57,463 nt of DNA from Acidocella sp. Its GTDB lineage: Bacteria > Pseudomonadota > Alphaproteobacteria > Acetobacterales > Acetobacteraceae. Numbering within the stretch: the stretch's first letter is position 1; each line of letters starts with the position of its first letter. The DNA lies in assembly GCF_027352905.1 (NCBI RefSeq), contig NZ_DAIEIF010000015.1, positions 1 through 57,463 of the forward strand. Reading direction: 5' to 3'. The position numbers and the translations under genes were made by a program. Below the pieces are notes generated by a model that saw only the letters and a list, made by a program, of their open reading frames with translations, made no database searches and was not told the origin of the DNA. This document shows, piece after piece, positions 1 to 11,728 of the stretch.

Positions 1-726
1 GCGCGGCTCGCGGCGGGCGGGCGGCTGTTCTATGCCGGGGCGGGCACGTCCGGGCGGCTCGGCCTGCTGGACGCGGTGGAATGCGGCCCCACCTTCGGGG
101 TGGAGCCGGGGCTGATCGTGCCGCTGCTGGCGGGCGGCCCCGGCGCCTTCCTGGAGGCCGTGGAAGGGGCGGAGGATGACGAGGCCGCGGCCCCCGCCGC
201 GCTGGCGGCACGGGGCTTCACCGCCCGTGACGCGCTGGTGGGCATCGCCGCCTCCGGCGCCACCCCCTTCACCCTGGCCGCCTTGCGCCATGCCGCCGGG
301 CTCGGCGGCCTCACCGGCGCCATCGTCAACAACCCCGCCAGCCCCATGGCCGCGGCGGCCGGAATCGCCGTGGAGATCTGCTCGGGGCCGGAGATCATCG
401 CCGGCTCCACGCGGCTCTCGGCGGGCACGGCCCAGAAGATCGCCCTCAACATCCTTTCCTCGGCGGTGATGATCCGCCTCGGCAAAACCTACGGGCCCTA
501 TATGGTGGATATGCGGGCCAGCAACGCCAAGCTGCGGGCGCGCGCTTTGCGCATGGTGCGCGCCCTCACCGGCGCGGATGAGCGACAAGCGAGCCTTGAA
601 CTCGCGGCCTGCGATGGGCATGTTAAACTCGCCGTGCTCGCCTTGAGGCTCGGCCTGGCGCCGGAGGCGGCGCGGCGGCGGCTCGAGGCGGCGGGTGGCT
701 CGTTACGGCGGGCCTTGGGCGAATAG
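1..726 (+). CDS. murQ: N-acetylmuramic acid 6-phosphate etherase, 5' end outside window
   Basis: MurQ cleaves the lactyl ether of MurNAc-6-phosphate to give GlcNAc-6-phosphate and D-lactate, a step in recycling of cell-wall sugars in the cytoplasm. The reading frame is open from base 1, so the start lies upstream and about 55-60 N-terminal residues are missing. The SIS-fold phosphosugar loop GAGTSGRLG is followed by a DAVECGPTFG stretch and a VEGAEDDE segment, all characteristic of MurQ. YGPYMVDMRASNAKLRAR further on is the usual C-terminal family signature. Codon use matches the neighbours. The end overlaps the next gene by 32 bases if that gene starts at GTG 695. Identification is firm. Confidence 0.93.
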   Translation, partial: ARLAAGGRLFYAGAGTSGRLGLLDAVECGPTFGVEPGLIVPLLAGGPGAFLEAVEGAEDDEAAAPAALAARGFTARDALVGIAASGATPFTLAALRHAAGLGGLTGAIVNNPASPMAAAAGIAVEICSGPEIIAGSTRLSAGTAQKIALNILSSAVMIRLGKTYGPYMVDMRASNAKLRARALRMVRALTGADERQASLELAACDGHVKLAVLALRLGLAPEAARRRLEAAGGSLRRALGE

Positions 727-1258
727 CGGATTCGGGACAGCGGCGTTGGCTGGAAACATCACCGCCTGGGCGCGGAAGACGGATGATTTCATTATCGACC
801 GGGTGTTGCAGCCGGGCGTGAATCGCGCGGAATGGTGGCTCGGCCTCTCGCTCTTCACCCTCGCCCGGCTCTGCACCGGGGCGGGCGCCCTCGCCGGGCT
901 GCTCTGGGTCCATAGCTTCGACCTGCCCTACTCCACCGGTTTCTATGAGGACATGCTCTGCCTCGCCATCATGGCGGGGGCGGCCTATGTCCAGATCAAC
1001 ACCCAGCACAGCCGCGCCCCGCGCCAGGCCGCCATCGCCCCGGCGGTGCGCCTCACCGGGCTGGTGTGGCGCACGCTCTGGCTGCTCGACCTGGCGCTCT
1101 TCCCCACCCAATGGCCGCTGGAGCCGCACCGGCAGTTTCTCGGCAGCCTCGGCTGGACCTTCCTGCTCGTGCTGCCCTACTGGCTGATCTGCTGCCGCGA
1201 CGCGCCGCCGCCGCAACGCAGCCGCGAATTGCGCTACGCCACCATTCCGGTGCGCTGA
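695..1258 (+). CDS. small hypothetical membrane protein
   Basis: I do not recognise a named family. The 187-residue product has four hydrophobic stretches: near residues 48-72 (WWLGLSLFTLARL onward), 88-100, 128-140 and 152-168 (LGWTFLLVLPYWLICC). It is likely a small inner-membrane protein with short loops. I chose GTG 695 because GAGG sits 6 bases upstream. TTG 746 is the only other reasonable start and would give 170 residues. The gene overlaps the end of murQ in the same direction, so co-transcription and coupled translation are likely. A perfect terminator hairpin follows 20 bases after the stop. Confidence 0.65.
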   Translation: MARYGGPWANSGFGTAALAGNITAWARKTDDFIIDRVLQPGVNRAEWWLGLSLFTLARLCTGAGALAGLLWVHSFDLPYSTGFYEDMLCLAIMAGAAYVQINTQHSRAPRQAAIAPAVRLTGLVWRTLWLLDLALFPTQWPLEPHRQFLGSLGWTFLLVLPYWLICCRDAPPPQRSRELRYATIPVR

Positions 1259-1277
1259 GCCGGGCTGAACGCCGCCA

Positions 1278-1305
1278 GGCGCAACCTCCCGGGTTGCGCC
1301 TTTTT
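1278..1305 (+). terminator. rho-independent terminator after murQ and the membrane gene
   Basis: A perfect 9-bp stem (GGCGCAACC at 1278-1286 with GGTTGCGCC at 1292-1300) has a 5-base loop and is followed directly by TTTTT. It lies just after the stop of the membrane-protein gene and reads on the plus strand. Its 3' arm is reused in the direct repeats that follow. Confidence 0.85.
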
Positions 1306-1380
1306 CAACGGTTTAACCCCACCGGGTTGCGCCGCCCCCGCCCGCCGGGTTGCGCCCGGGCGGCGAGCCGGGTTGCGCCG
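1289..1380. repeat. four copies of a 12-base direct repeat CCGGGTTGCGCC
   Basis: Identical copies of CCGGGTTGCGCC begin at 1289, 1322, 1345 and 1369. The first copy contains the 3' arm of the terminator hairpin. The array fills the space between two converging genes, and the last copy ends four bases before the ppdK stop codon. It looks like a local duplication of a terminator arm and not a CRISPR, because the spacing is only 23-33 bases and the inter-repeat sequence is low in complexity. Confidence 0.8.
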
Positions 1381-1383
1381 CCC

Positions 1384-4056
<2,673 letters not shown>

Positions 4057-4072
4057 CGCTCTCTGGTCTCCC

Positions 4073-6094
4073 TCAACCCTCGATCCGGGAAAAATCCGCC
4101 ACCTGGTTCACCGCCGCCGTGAAGCGCGCGAGCAGTCGCAAACGATTGCGGCGCAATTCGGGCTCGGCGGCGTTCACCGTCACCTTGCCGAAAAACGCGT
4201 CGATATGGGGGCGCAGGGCGGCGAGGCGGATCATCGCCGCCTCGTAATCCTCGCGGGCGAGATCCCCGGCCACCGCCTCCTCCGCCAGCGCCGCGTGGAG
4301 CCGCCGCTCCTCCTCCTCCCGGAACAGGGCCGGGTCGGGCGGGCCCTCATGCGGGCCGTCCTTGGCGGTCTCGATCCGCAGGATGTTGGCGGCGCGCTTA
4401 TAGGCAGCGAGCAGGTCGCGCCCATCGGCGCTGGCGAGCAGCGTCTCCAGCGCCGCGACCCGCTTCATCAGCCGCACGAGGTCATCATCCTGCCCCGCCG
4501 CCAGCACGGCGTCGAGAATGTCGAAGCGCTTGCCCTCCCCCCGCAGCTTGACCCGCAGCCGCTCGATGAGGAAGGCGAAGAGCTCGGGCTGCTCCCCCAG
4601 CAGCGGGCGCAGATTGAGGCGCAGCCCGTTTTCCAGGATGATGCGGATGACGCCGAGGGCGCAGCGGCGCAGGGCGAAGGGGTCGCCCGCGCCGGTCGGC
4701 GTCTCGCCGATGCGGAAGAATTCGCGCAGCGTGTCCAGCTTGTCCGCCAGCGCCACGGCCACCGCGACGGTGCCGCGCGGCACCTCCTCCTGCGGGCCTC
4801 TGGGCTGGTAATGGGAGCGGATGGCCTGGGCGACGATGCCCGCCCCCTGGGGCTGGCCCGGATTTTGGGCCTGCACGTAATAGCTCCCCATGATCCCCTG
4901 CAATTCCGGGAACTCGCCGACCATCTGGGTGACGAGATCGGCCTTGGCGAGCAGCCCGGCCAGCCGCGCCAGATTGGGTGCCTCGGCATTGCCCGGCTCC
5001 AGCCGCGCGGCGAGGCTCTGCGCCAGCTCCGAGATCCGCACGGCCCGCTGATATTGGGTGCCGATCCTGGCGTGGAAGGTGATCCTTTCCAGCTTGGGCA
5101 GCAGGGTGATCAGCGGCGTCTTGAGATCCTGTTGCCAGAAATGCCGGGCATCGGCCAGGCGGGCGCGCAGCACCCGCTCATTGCCGGCGATGATCGCCCG
5201 CCCCCCATCCTCCGCCGCCAGATTCGCCACGAAGGCAAAATACGGGGCGGGAGCGCCGTTTTCATCCCGCAGCGCGAAATATTTCTGATTGATCTTCATG
5301 GAAAGCTCGCGCACCTCGGGCGGCAGCTCCATGAATTCCGGGGCGATCTGGCCGATCAGCGGCACCGGCCATTCGACAAGGCCGGTCACCTCCTCCAGCA
5401 GATCCGCGTCCGGGGCCAGGGTGAGGCCAAGCGTTTTCGCCGCCGCGGCCACGCCCTCGGCGATGAGGCGGCGGCGCTCATCCGGGCGGGCGATGACGTG
5501 ATGCTCGCGCAGCCTCTCCTCCCAGACCGCCGCCGAGGAGACCGCGAACGGGCCGGGGCCGTGGATGCGGTGGCCCTCCGTCTCATCGCCCGCGCTGACC
5601 GGCCCGAGGCGGAAGGGGATGACCGCGCCATCCAGCAGGCTGACGACGCGGCGCAGGGGCCGCACCCAGGTGAAATCACCCGACGACCCCCAGCGCATGG
5701 ATTTGGGCCAGGGCAGCCGGGCCAGCGCGTCCGGCAGAACGGCGGCGATGAAGGCGGCGGCGGGCTGGGCCGGGCGGCGGCGGTTCAGCACCCAGAACCC
5801 GCCCTCCTGCTCCAGCGCCTCGCGAGCCGCGCCATGCTTGCGCAGAAACCCGGCCACCGCCTGGTCCGGCGCCGTGAGGCGGGGACCACGCTCGGAGAGG
5901 ACGCTCTCCGGCACCTCGGCGGCCACCTCCATCGCCACCGCGATCCGCCGTGGCCCAAAGAGAGGGCCGGAAGCCGGGGCGGGGGCGAGAGGGGCGAGAG
6001 CGCCCAGGACGATCTTCTCCAGCTGGGAAGCGCCCTCCGCCTGCATGCGCGCCGGAATTTCCTCGGAAAACAATTCCAGAAAGAACTCGGCCAT
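4073..6094 (-). CDS. glyS: glycyl-tRNA synthetase beta subunit
   Basis: GlyS is the large subunit of the alpha2-beta2 bacterial glycyl-tRNA synthetase and is needed for tRNA binding and charging. The 673-residue protein begins MAEFFLELFSEEIPARMQ, a strong family signature. It carries the expected MKINQKYFALRDENG segment near residue 270, a DKLDTLREFFRIGETPTG-type segment near residue 450, and a helical C-terminal tRNA-binding region ending in a conserved FTAAVNQVADFS. Its ATG lies one base past the TGA of glyQ, so translation is probably coupled and the two subunits are made together. ppdK follows after 16 bases. Confidence 0.97.
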   Translation of the reverse strand: MAEFFLELFSEEIPARMQAEGASQLEKIVLGALAPLAPAPASGPLFGPRRIAVAMEVAAEVPESVLSERGPRLTAPDQAVAGFLRKHGAAREALEQEGGFWVLNRRRPAQPAAAFIAAVLPDALARLPWPKSMRWGSSGDFTWVRPLRRVVSLLDGAVIPFRLGPVSAGDETEGHRIHGPGPFAVSSAAVWEERLREHHVIARPDERRRLIAEGVAAAAKTLGLTLAPDADLLEEVTGLVEWPVPLIGQIAPEFMELPPEVRELSMKINQKYFALRDENGAPAPYFAFVANLAAEDGGRAIIAGNERVLRARLADARHFWQQDLKTPLITLLPKLERITFHARIGTQYQRAVRISELAQSLAARLEPGNAEAPNLARLAGLLAKADLVTQMVGEFPELQGIMGSYYVQAQNPGQPQGAGIVAQAIRSHYQPRGPQEEVPRGTVAVAVALADKLDTLREFFRIGETPTGAGDPFALRRCALGVIRIILENGLRLNLRPLLGEQPELFAFLIERLRVKLRGEGKRFDILDAVLAAGQDDDLVRLMKRVAALETLLASADGRDLLAAYKRAANILRIETAKDGPHEGPPDPALFREEEERRLHAALAEEAVAGDLAREDYEAAMIRLAALRPHIDAFFGKVTVNAAEPELRRNRLRLLARFTAAVNQVADFSRIEG

Positions 6095-6095
6095 C

Positions 6096-6968
6096 TCACT
6101 CCCCCGCCAGCCAGGCCTCGGCGCAGGCCCTGGCGAGATTGCGCACCCGCGCGATATAGGCGGCGCGCTCCGCCACCGAGATCACGCCCCGCGCATCGAG
6201 CAGGTTGAAGATATGGCTGGCCTTGATGCATTGGTCATAGGCCGGCTGGGCGAGGCCGGCCGCCACCAGCGCCTGGCACTCCCGCTCGGCATCCTCGAAA
6301 TGGCGGATGAGCATCGGGGTGTCGGCCAGCTCGAAATTATATCTGGAATAGTCGCGCTCGGCACGGAGGAAGACATCCCCATAGGTCACGCCCTGGCCGT
6401 TGAAATCGAGGGCGAAGACGTTCTCCACGCCCTGCACGTACATGGCGAGGCGTTCCAGGCCATAGGTGAGCTCGGCGGAGGGGCAGACGCAGGCGATGCC
6501 GCCCACCTGCTGGAAATAGGTGAACTGGGTGACCTCCATGCCATCGCACCACACCTCCCAGCCCAGCCCCCAGGCGCCGAGGGTGGGGCTCTCCCAGTCA
6601 TCCTCGACGAAGCGGATATCGTGCCGGTGGCGGTCGATGCCGATGGCGTCGTAGCTCTCCAGCAGCAGGGCCTGGATGTCGTCCGGGCTCGGCTTCAGCA
6701 GCGCCTGGTATTGATAATAATGCTGGAGGCGGTTGGGGTTCTCGCCATAGCGGCCATCGGCGGGCCGCCGCGAGGGCTGCACATAGGCGGCGCGCCAGGG
6801 TTTGGGGCCGAGGGCGCGCAAGGTGGTGGCGGGATGGAAGGTGCCCGCCCCCATCTCCACGTCATAGGGCTGGAGAATCACGCAGCCCTGGCGCGCCCAG
6901 AAGGCGTGCAGGGTGAGGATGATGTCCTGGAAGCTTTTCGGCTTATCCGTGGCGTTATGGACTGTCAT
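6096..6968 (-). CDS. glyQ: glycyl-tRNA synthetase alpha subunit
   Basis: GlyQ is the catalytic class II subunit of the heterotetrameric glycyl-tRNA synthetase. The 290-residue product has the conserved start [18 protein letters not shown], then the [17 protein letters not shown] and [19 protein letters not shown] blocks that form the active site, and a C-terminal helical region. I chose ATG 6968 (MTVHNA) because homologues start at this point. The upstream open frame is Pro/Arg-rich and without family resemblance. It is the first gene of glyQ-glyS-ppdK and diverges from the small membrane gene at 7044, leaving about 75 bases for both promoters. Confidence 0.96.
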   Translation of the reverse strand: MTVHNATDKPKSFQDIILTLHAFWARQGCVILQPYDVEMGAGTFHPATTLRALGPKPWRAAYVQPSRRPADGRYGENPNRLQHYYQYQALLKPSPDDIQALLLESYDAIGIDRHRHDIRFVEDDWESPTLGAWGLGWEVWCDGMEVTQFTYFQQVGGIACVCPSAELTYGLERLAMYVQGVENVFALDFNGQGVTYGDVFLRAERDYSRYNFELADTPMLIRHFEDAERECQALVAAGLAQPAYDQCIKASHIFNLLDARGVISVAERAAYIARVRNLARACAEAWLAGE

Positions 6969-7043
6969 GGCCCTTTGGTTAAAACTGACGCGCCGCAGCA
7001 ATAGGGCGCGGGGGCGGTTAGGGCAACCGGCAAGGATGGCGGA

Positions 7044-7442
7044 ATGGCGGGCTGGATATGGACGAGGCGCGACGGGGCCGGGGCGGCGCTGGCGGCGGTG
7101 ATCGGGGGCGGGGCCTTCGCCTTCCGGCATTGGGCCATCGTGCCGCGCGCCACGGTGGGGATTTGCGCCGCCGCGCGGCCGCCCGGCTGGTGCGCGCCGC
7201 GCGGCTGGGTGCTGCATTGGCAATATCTCGGCGCGTTTGGCTGGGCGGCGCTGCTGGCGGGGCTGGCGGCGTTCTTTTGGGGCGGCCGGGTGGCGGCCGG
7301 GCTGGCGGTGGGGCTCGGCATCGCCGCCATGGTAAATTACAACGGCACGCAAGGGGGGATCGGCGCGGCGCTGGGGCTCATCACCTGGCTGAGCCTGCTC
7401 AGCGGCCGGCCGGGCTGGCAGGCCTCAAGGCAGGGCGCGTAG
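7044..7442 (+). CDS. small hypothetical membrane protein
   Basis: This 132-residue protein has no family I can name. It shows an N-terminal hydrophobic helix ([17 protein letters not shown]), a Cys-containing loop near residues 40-55 ([17 protein letters not shown]), a pair of Ala/Gly/Leu-rich helices around residues 63-100, and a final helix ending [12 protein letters not shown]. It is probably an inner-membrane protein with three or four spans. AAGGA lies 7 bases before ATG 7044. Its last 18 bases overlap the 3' end of the converging E1-like gene. It diverges from glyQ. Confidence 0.6.
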   Translation: MAGWIWTRRDGAGAALAAVIGGGAFAFRHWAIVPRATVGICAAARPPGWCAPRGWVLHWQYLGAFGWAALLAGLAAFFWGGRVAAGLAVGLGIAAMVNYNGTQGGIGAALGLITWLSLLSGRPGWQASRQGA

Positions 7443-9845
7443 ATAACGCGGCCGCCGCCCGGCGCTCACCGCCTGGGCGGCGTGGAGGATGGCGTTCGCG
7501 TCCAGCCCATAATGGCGGTAGAGATCGGCGATGGTGCCGGTCTGGCCGAAATGCTCGACCCCCAGCGCCTTGACCCGGTGGCCATGCACCCCGCCCAGCC
7601 AGGCCAGCGTCGCGGGGTGGCCGTCGATCACCGTCACGATCCCGCATTCGCGCGGCAGGGGCTGGAGCAGCCGCTCGATATGGCTCATCGCCAGGGGCGC
7701 GCCGCGCTGGCGGCCGCGCTCCGCCGCCTGCCAGCCCGCCTGCAGCCGGTCCGCCGAGGTGATGGCGAGCAGGCCGATATCGCGCCGGTCCTCGCCGAGC
7801 AGGCCGGTGGCGGCGATGGCCTCGGGCGCCACCACGCCTTGATAGGCGATGATCACGCTGGCATTGGGCCCGGGCGGGCGCAGCCAATAGGCGCCATTGA
7901 TGATATCCCGCGCCAGATCGCCGCCGACCACGCGTTGCGGCTGTTCGAGGGGGCGGGTGGAGAGGCGGAGATAGACCGACCCTCCCGCCCCGTCCGGCAG
8001 CCAGCTGGCCGGGTCGGGCGTGTCATCCCCCTCGCGCTGCATATAGGAGAAGGCGAAGCGCATGATGATCGCGAGCTCGTCGAGAAACGCCGGCTCGAAG
8101 GCGCAAAGCCCGTCCTGGGCGAGGCCGAGCAGCGGGGTGCCGATGGATTGATGCGCGCCGCCCTCCGGCGCCAGGGAGATGCCGGAAGGGGTGGCGACGA
8201 GCAGGAAGCGGGCATCCTGGTAGCAGGCGTAGTTGAGCTGGTCGGCGGCGCGGTAGATGAAGGGGTCGTAGAGCGTGCCCACCGGCAGCAGGCGCGCGCC
8301 GTTGATGGAATGGGAAAGGCCCAGCGCGCTCAGCATCAGCATCAGATTCGCCTCGGCGATGCCAAGCTCGAAATGCTGGCCCTGCGGGCCGAATTCCCAA
8401 TGATAGGTGGAGGGGATGCGCTCGGCCTTGAAAACATCGGCCAGGCTCTCCCGCGCGAACAGGCCGCGCCGGTTGACCCAGGGGCCGAGATTGGTGGAGA
8501 CGGTGACATCCGGCGAGGTGGTGACGATGCGCTCGGCGAAGGGCGTGCGCGCGCGCGCGATCTCGTTGAGGATCTGGCCGAAGCCCATCTGGGTGGAAAC
8601 CGGCTTGCCGCCGGGCGGGGGGAAGGCCAGCCTCTCCGGCACCTCCACCGGCGGGGCGGAGAGCCGCCGCCTGCCCTCCCGGAAAAACGGAACCTGGGCG
8701 ATGAAGGAGTCAAGCTCCGCCGCTTGCAGCCGCGCCGCGGCCCATTTCTCCCATTCCTCGCCCGGCCGGACCCCCATCTGCTGGCGGAATTGCTCCATCT
8801 GGGCGGCGTTCATCTGGCTGGCATGGTTGTCCTTATGCCCGGCCAAAGGCAGGCCGTAGCCCTTGATCGTGTAGCAGATGAAGCAGACCGGCCGGTCATG
8901 CGCCGCCGCCTGGGCGAAGGCCTCCAGCAGGCTCGGCAGGTCATGGCCGCCGAGATTGACCATGAGCGCCTGCAGGTCCTCGTCGGAGCGCCGCTCGATC
9001 AGCCGCGCCACCGGGCCTTGATCGCCGAGCTCCTCCATCAGCCGCTTGCGCCAGGCCGCGCCGCCCTGGAAGGTGAGGGCGGAGTAAAGCTGGTTGGGGC
9101 AGCGCTCGATCCATTCGCGCAGCCTCTCGCCGCCCGGCTCGCGGAAGGCGGCCTGCTGCAAGGCGCCGTGGCGCAGGATGACCACCTCCCAGCCGAAATT
9201 GCGGAACATCTGCTCGAACCGCGCCCACAAGCCCTCGCGGATGACGCCATCCAGCGATTGCCGGTTGTAATCCACCACCCACCAGCAATTCCTGAGACCA
9301 TGCTTCCAGCCCTCGATGAGGGCCTCGTAGATATTGCCCTCATCCATCTCCGCGTCGCCGATGAGGCTGACCATGCGCCCGGCGGGGCGGCCCGGCATCC
9401 AGCCATGGATGGAGACGTAATCCTGCACCAGCGAGGCGAAGAGCGTCTGCGCGACCCCCAGCCCGACCGAGCCGGTGGAGAAATCCACGTCGTCGGTGTC
9501 CTTGGTGCGCGAGGGGTAGCTCTGCGCGCCCTTGAAGCCGCGGAAATTCTCCAATTTCTCGCGGGTCTGATGGCCGGCGAGATATTGGATGGCGTGGAAA
9601 TTGGGGGCGGCGTGGGGCTTGACCGCCACCCGGTCCTGCGGGCGCAGCGCCGCGAAATAGAGCGCGGTCATGATGGTGACCGAGGAGGCGCAGGAGGCCT
9701 GATGGCCGCCCACCTTGACCTCATCCCCCGCCCGCACGTGGTTGGCGTAATGGATGGTCCAGGCGGCGAGCCAGGAGACGCAGCGCTCGATCTCGGCCAG
9801 AGGCGCCAGTGCCGCGGGCGCGGACCGGGAGGGTTGGGTGTCCAT
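7425..9845 (-). CDS. pyruvate dehydrogenase E1 / transketolase-like ThDP enzyme
   Basis: This is an 806-residue homodimeric-type (AceE-like) thiamine diphosphate enzyme. The ThDP motif is visible as GDAEMDEGN with the downstream Asn about 30 residues later (WWVVDYNRQSLDG). CYTIKGYGLPLAGHKDNH is typical of AceE-class E1 enzymes. The second half holds a transketolase-like pyrimidine-binding domain and C-terminal domain. It resembles the orphan proteins usually annotated as transketolase in alphaproteobacteria. No E2 or E3 gene is adjacent, so the acyl acceptor is unknown. ATG 9845 starts the recognisable protein. An APC permease lies 68 bases upstream in the same direction. Substrate is uncertain: pyruvate or another 2-oxoacid is most likely. 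Confidence 0.85.
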   Translation of the reverse strand: MDTQPSRSAPAALAPLAEIERCVSWLAAWTIHYANHVRAGDEVKVGGHQASCASSVTIMTALYFAALRPQDRVAVKPHAAPNFHAIQYLAGHQTREKLENFRGFKGAQSYPSRTKDTDDVDFSTGSVGLGVAQTLFASLVQDYVSIHGWMPGRPAGRMVSLIGDAEMDEGNIYEALIEGWKHGLRNCWWVVDYNRQSLDGVIREGLWARFEQMFRNFGWEVVILRHGALQQAAFREPGGERLREWIERCPNQLYSALTFQGGAAWRKRLMEELGDQGPVARLIERRSDEDLQALMVNLGGHDLPSLLEAFAQAAAHDRPVCFICYTIKGYGLPLAGHKDNHASQMNAAQMEQFRQQMGVRPGEEWEKWAAARLQAAELDSFIAQVPFFREGRRRLSAPPVEVPERLAFPPPGGKPVSTQMGFGQILNEIARARTPFAERIVTTSPDVTVSTNLGPWVNRRGLFARESLADVFKAERIPSTYHWEFGPQGQHFELGIAEANLMLMLSALGLSHSINGARLLPVGTLYDPFIYRAADQLNYACYQDARFLLVATPSGISLAPEGGAHQSIGTPLLGLAQDGLCAFEPAFLDELAIIMRFAFSYMQREGDDTPDPASWLPDGAGGSVYLRLSTRPLEQPQRVVGGDLARDIINGAYWLRPPGPNASVIIAYQGVVAPEAIAATGLLGEDRRDIGLLAITSADRLQAGWQAAERGRQRGAPLAMSHIERLLQPLPRECGIVTVIDGHPATLAWLGGVHGHRVKALGVEHFGQTGTIADLYRHYGLDANAILHAAQAVSAGRRPRYLRALP

Positions 9846-9913
9846 GCCCCGCAGTATCGGGGTGTTTCCGCCCCAAGCCAAGAGAGGGGCGGCGGCACCC
9901 CCCTCCGCCTGGC

Positions 9914-11332
9914 TCAATATTCCTCGTCGGCGACGTAGGAGCCGATGCGATGCACCAGATCCGGCCGCGAGCGGGAGAGCAGCGCGCCATAGATGAGGGA
10001 GAAGATCAGCAAGCCGAGCGCCAGCTTGGGGTAGAGGTTGAAGGGGTAGGGCTGCCCCGGCTCGACGAGCCCCCAAAGGGGGAACAACATGCACACCGTG
10101 CCCAGGAGCGGCAGGATGAGATGGGTGAAGAGGTTGAACTCCTCGCGGTGATAGCGGAGCATGTAGACGGGCAGGGCGAGATTGGTGAGCAGATAGGTGA
10201 CGATCACCGGGATCGTGCCGAGCGTGCCGGTCTCACCGAACAGGGTGACCGGGTCGATTTTATACACCGTGCCGAAGCCCAGCACGATCAGCAGCGCGAC
10301 GACGATATAGGTCCACATCGCCGTGTGCGGGGTGCGGTGCCGCGGGTGGATCTTGCCGAAGAATTGCGGCAGCAGCCCCTCCCGCGCCGAGCTGAAGAGA
10401 ATGCGCGCCTGCGCGTTGGTGAGGCCGATGAGCGAGGAGAAGATGCTGGTGACGCCCGCGAGATAGGCGATGATGAGAAGGCCGGCGGCGGAGACCTTGA
10501 AGGCGTCCACGAAGGGAATGGCGGACGCTCCGATGGCCTTCACGTCGTTATGGAACGCGGTTTCCGTGGCGAAGGCCAGGAACATGTACAGGATGCCGAT
10601 GGAGAGCGTGCCGGTGATCAGCGCGCGCGGCACGTTCCGGCGGGGGTTGGTGGTTTCCTCCGCCAGCATCGCCGAGTTCTCCCAGCCGATGAACAGATAG
10701 ATGGCGAGGGGAAAGCCGAGGCCGATTCCCTTCCAGCCGCCGGTGACGGATGAGATCATGAACGGGGCGGCGGAGATGCTGTCCCGGTTGACGACGAGCA
10801 TGATCACCGCGCCGATCAGCAGCAGCGCCAGCTCGAAATAAAAGAAGATCGCCGCCCAGGTGGTGGAAAGCGAGATACCGCGCGAGACCAGAAGACCGAC
10901 AATGGCGGTGGCGAGGATGCTGAGCACCTGCCAGGGGACGTTGATGCCGAGAAAGACCTGCAGGGTCTGCGCCGCCCAGCCGCCGGAGATAACCACGACC
11001 GAGGCCGCCGCGATGCAATAGCCCACCACCACGAAGATGGAGGCCGCGGCCCCCGCCCAGGGACCGAAGGACATGCCGATGAACGTGACGAAGGAGCCCG
11101 TGCTCGGCCGGTAGCGCGAGAATTGCGCCAGCGTGTTGGTGAGAAAGAGGATCACCACCATCGCGGTGAGGATGGTGAGCGGCGCGCCCACTCCGGCGCC
11201 GGAGACGATGAGGCCGAAGCCGAAGAAAAAGCTCATCGCCGGGGCGATATTGGCCAGGGTGGAGGCGATGATCTGCGACAGTCCCAGGCTGTCGCGCTGC
11301 AACCGCTCGCCGGTTCGTGGTGCGATGCTCAT
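9914..11332 (-). CDS. APC-family amino acid permease
   Basis: The 472-residue product is a 12-helix amino acid/polyamine/organocation transporter in the inner membrane. The first helix block contains IIASTLANIAPAMSFFFGFG. The next long hydrophobic region includes GAGVGAPLTILTAMVVILF, and the conserved loop FIGWENSAMLAEETTNPRR corresponds to the APC consensus of a helix-6 Glu followed by an E-E-x-x-x-P-R-x segment. GGGGGC lies just before ATG 11332. It is followed in the same direction by the E1-like enzyme, suggesting uptake of an amino acid feeding a 2-oxoacid route, but this is inference. The substrate cannot be named from sequence. Confidence 0.85.
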   Translation of the reverse strand: MSIAPRTGERLQRDSLGLSQIIASTLANIAPAMSFFFGFGLIVSGAGVGAPLTILTAMVVILFLTNTLAQFSRYRPSTGSFVTFIGMSFGPWAGAAASIFVVVGYCIAAASVVVISGGWAAQTLQVFLGINVPWQVLSILATAIVGLLVSRGISLSTTWAAIFFYFELALLLIGAVIMLVVNRDSISAAPFMISSVTGGWKGIGLGFPLAIYLFIGWENSAMLAEETTNPRRNVPRALITGTLSIGILYMFLAFATETAFHNDVKAIGASAIPFVDAFKVSAAGLLIIAYLAGVTSIFSSLIGLTNAQARILFSSAREGLLPQFFGKIHPRHRTPHTAMWTYIVVALLIVLGFGTVYKIDPVTLFGETGTLGTIPVIVTYLLTNLALPVYMLRYHREEFNLFTHLILPLLGTVCMLFPLWGLVEPGQPYPFNLYPKLALGLLIFSLIYGALLSRSRPDLVHRIGSYVADEEY

Positions 11333-11419
11333 TATTTATGCCCCCTGCCGCGTTGGTTATGACGAATCGTTAATCCTCGAACCCTCCACGTCTTTGCCGG
11401 AGCCGTCAATAGCCGGGCC

Positions 11420-11668
11420 TCATTGGCCTTCTTTGTCCCAGGGGGCGTTGCCCAGATTCACCTGCTGGGGCGTGGTGTTGGCGCCGCTGAGCGCCCCCGC
11501 CCCGGCGCCGATGCCCGCCCCCACCACCACGCCGATGGGGCCGCCAATGATGCCGATGGCCGCGCCGGTGGCAGCACCGCCCGCCGCCGTGCCGGTGGTG
11601 CGGCCGGTGCCCTTGCCGCAGCCCGCGAGGGCGAGACCGGCGGCGAGGGCGAGGCAGACTCTGAACAT
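11420..11668 (-). CDS. small glycine-zipper lipoprotein
   Basis: This 82-residue protein begins with a lipoprotein signal peptide (MFRVCLALAAGLALAGC). The lipobox LAGC puts the lipidated Cys at residue 17. The mature part is Gly/Ala-rich (residues 25-60) with GxxxG spacing (GIIGGPIGVVVGAGIGAGAG), as in glycine-zipper outer-membrane lipoproteins of the YMGG/osmotic-lipoprotein kind. The tail is short and polar, ending WDKEGQ. Such proteins are often stress-induced and associate with the outer membrane, but the exact role here is unknown. It lies 87 bases upstream of the permease and may be transcribed separately. Confidence 0.8.
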   Translation of the reverse strand: MFRVCLALAAGLALAGCGKGTGRTTGTAAGGAATGAAIGIIGGPIGVVVGAGIGAGAGALSGANTTPQQVNLGNAPWDKEGQ

Positions 11669-11728
11669 TCTGGTCTCCTGGAGCGGTGGCCCCAGGCTTG
11701 TTTCAGACCCGGCCCGCGCCGGGCAAGC

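Noticed and set aside
1289-1380. CRISPR array
   Set aside because: Repeat units are only 12 bases, the spacing is irregular, and the intervening sequence is repetitive GC-rich DNA. No cas gene is present.
7482-9938. An 818-codon open frame on the plus strand over the E1-like gene
   Set aside because: Antisense shadow; the minus-strand protein has a ThDP motif and conserved blocks, while the plus product is rich in His, Asp and Arg without a fold signature.
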